From assembly GCA_019894655.1 (NCBI GenBank), contig JAGXNZ010000143.1, forward strand, positions 1 to 6,347: a stretch of 6,347 nt of DNA, read 5' to 3'. The stretch is from Promethearchaeota archaeon (lineage in GTDB: Archaea; Asgardarchaeota; Lokiarchaeia; Sigynarchaeales; SOKP01). The notes under the pieces were generated by a model. The model made no database searches. It had not been told where the DNA came from and saw only the letters and a program-made list of their open reading frames with translations. Both the position numbers and the translations under genes were made by a program. This document shows, piece by piece, positions 5,771 to 6,347 of the stretch (the stretch's first letter is position 1; each line of letters begins with the position of its first letter).

Positions 5771-5791
5771 CGGATATTTTTACCAATAGAT

Positions 5792-6347
5792 ATGGCACAA
5801 GATAAGAGACCAGAGGAAGAAGTCTTTTTTGAAGAAGTTATTAAAAAAACTAAGACAGGTATCACTTTCCCTAAAGAATTAAGAGAATCTTTATTCAATG
5901 AAGAGACAGAAATATTTTTTAAAATAATAGTTCCAAAAGAAAAAGATAAGATTATTTTAGAAGTGTTAACAGAGGAAGAAGCAAAAAACCAAATTGTAAA
6001 AGCAAAAGAATCAAAACCAAAAACTTCTACAAAATCTACTCCAAAAACCAAGGATGAAAAACCTTCAGATAAAATTGCTCCGAATTGGGGTGAATATTTC
6101 ATCTACGATTTTAAAAATAGAGAAAAAGTTCAACCAATTTTAGAATCAGCATTTTATAAATTCGCAGAAACTCCAATTAATATGGAAGATGCTATGGGAA
6201 GGATTAAATATGCTTTAGTTTCGTTCTTATCGGGAACCAAAACTGAAAATGCTAAGCTATACTTTTCGATTATCAAACTACTTATTGATATCGTAGAGAA
6301 ATTTGATCAACCTAATCTAATTGATTGGATATTCGAAAAAATTGTAC
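5792..6347 (+). CDS. AbrB/MazE-like N-terminal segment fused by a linker to a helical domain (partial, 3' end outside window)
   Basis: An open frame of 185 codons that runs off the right edge, so the true length is unknown. Residues 15-58 (VIKKTKTGITFPKELRESLF, then EIFFKIIVPKEKDKIILEVL) match the swapped-hairpin SpoVT/AbrB/MazE pattern of G-x-I-T-x-P-K-E-L-R followed by beta-strands, suggesting a dimeric DNA-binding element. Residues 62-95 are a Lys/Thr/Ser/Pro-rich, probably disordered linker. Residues 96-185 appear mostly helical (PILESAFYKFAE, EDAMGRIKYALVSFLSG, AKLYFSIIKLLIDIVEKF, LIDWIFEKIV). I do not recognise that domain. The ATG at 5792 is chosen because the upstream frame has no better start before the TAA at 5738; an opposite-strand frame (5737-6102) is a shadow. 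It is probably linked with the upstream 197-residue gene, 90 bp away. The DNA-binding role is inferred; a protein-interaction scaffold is an alternative. Confidence 0.72.
   Translation, partial: MAQDKRPEEEVFFEEVIKKTKTGITFPKELRESLFNEETEIFFKIIVPKEKDKIILEVLTEEEAKNQIVKAKESKPKTSTKSTPKTKDEKPSDKIAPNWGEYFIYDFKNREKVQPILESAFYKFAETPINMEDAMGRIKYALVSFLSGTKTENAKLYFSIIKLLIDIVEKFDQPNLIDWIFEKIV

Noticed and set aside
5737..6102. 121-codon minus-strand frame rich in Ser, Phe and Val
   Set aside because: It is the antisense of the plus-strand gene starting at 5792, which is longer, stays open to the window edge and has a recognisable AbrB-like segment and linker.

Overview
The window is AT-rich, with long A/T runs between genes, TATA-like elements upstream of genes, T-tracts downstream of genes, AGA/AGG arginine codons and few Shine-Dalgarno sites. 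Together with the protein types this points to an archaeon, most plausibly an Asgard (Lokiarchaeia-like) lineage. That assignment is inference from style and gene content; no marker gene in the window proves it.

Left part (1-2915): a 72-residue helix-turn-helix-type protein (+) converges, with only 11 bp between stop codons, on a TrmJ-type SPOUT tRNA 2'-O-methyltransferase (-). Upstream of the methyltransferase on the same strand lies a complete 564-residue AMP-forming fatty acyl-CoA synthetase with all its core motifs and the C-terminal catalytic lysine.

Middle part (2916-4401): still on the minus strand are an alpha/beta hydrolase with an intact Ser-Asp-His triad and a small SRPBCC/START-fold protein. 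The minus genes run SRPBCC -> hydrolase -> acyl-CoA synthetase -> TrmJ, but the first three are separated by about 120-130 bp holding T-tract terminators and TATA-like elements. They look like neighbouring, separately transcribed lipid or aromatic-acid genes rather than one tight operon.

Scar (4402-5107): about 700 bp without an intact gene. It holds two abutting gene corpses: the C-terminal end of an IS630-type DDE transposase (-), spread over three reading frames, and the C-terminal end of a UroD-family protein (uroporphyrinogen decarboxylase / corrinoid methyltransferase MtaA/MtbA type, +), with in-frame stops and frameshifts. They meet at about 4672-4680. A perfect 8+8 bp dyad lies between the transposase remnant and the SRPBCC gene.

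Right part (5108-6347): two plus-strand genes 90 bp apart. The first encodes a 197-residue protein with a CxxC and an HxxH motif in its C-terminal third. The second, cut by the window end, encodes an AbrB/MazE-like N-terminal segment, a Lys/Pro/Thr/Ser-rich linker and a helical C-terminal domain. Neither has a function I can name; this pair is the best candidate for something undescribed.
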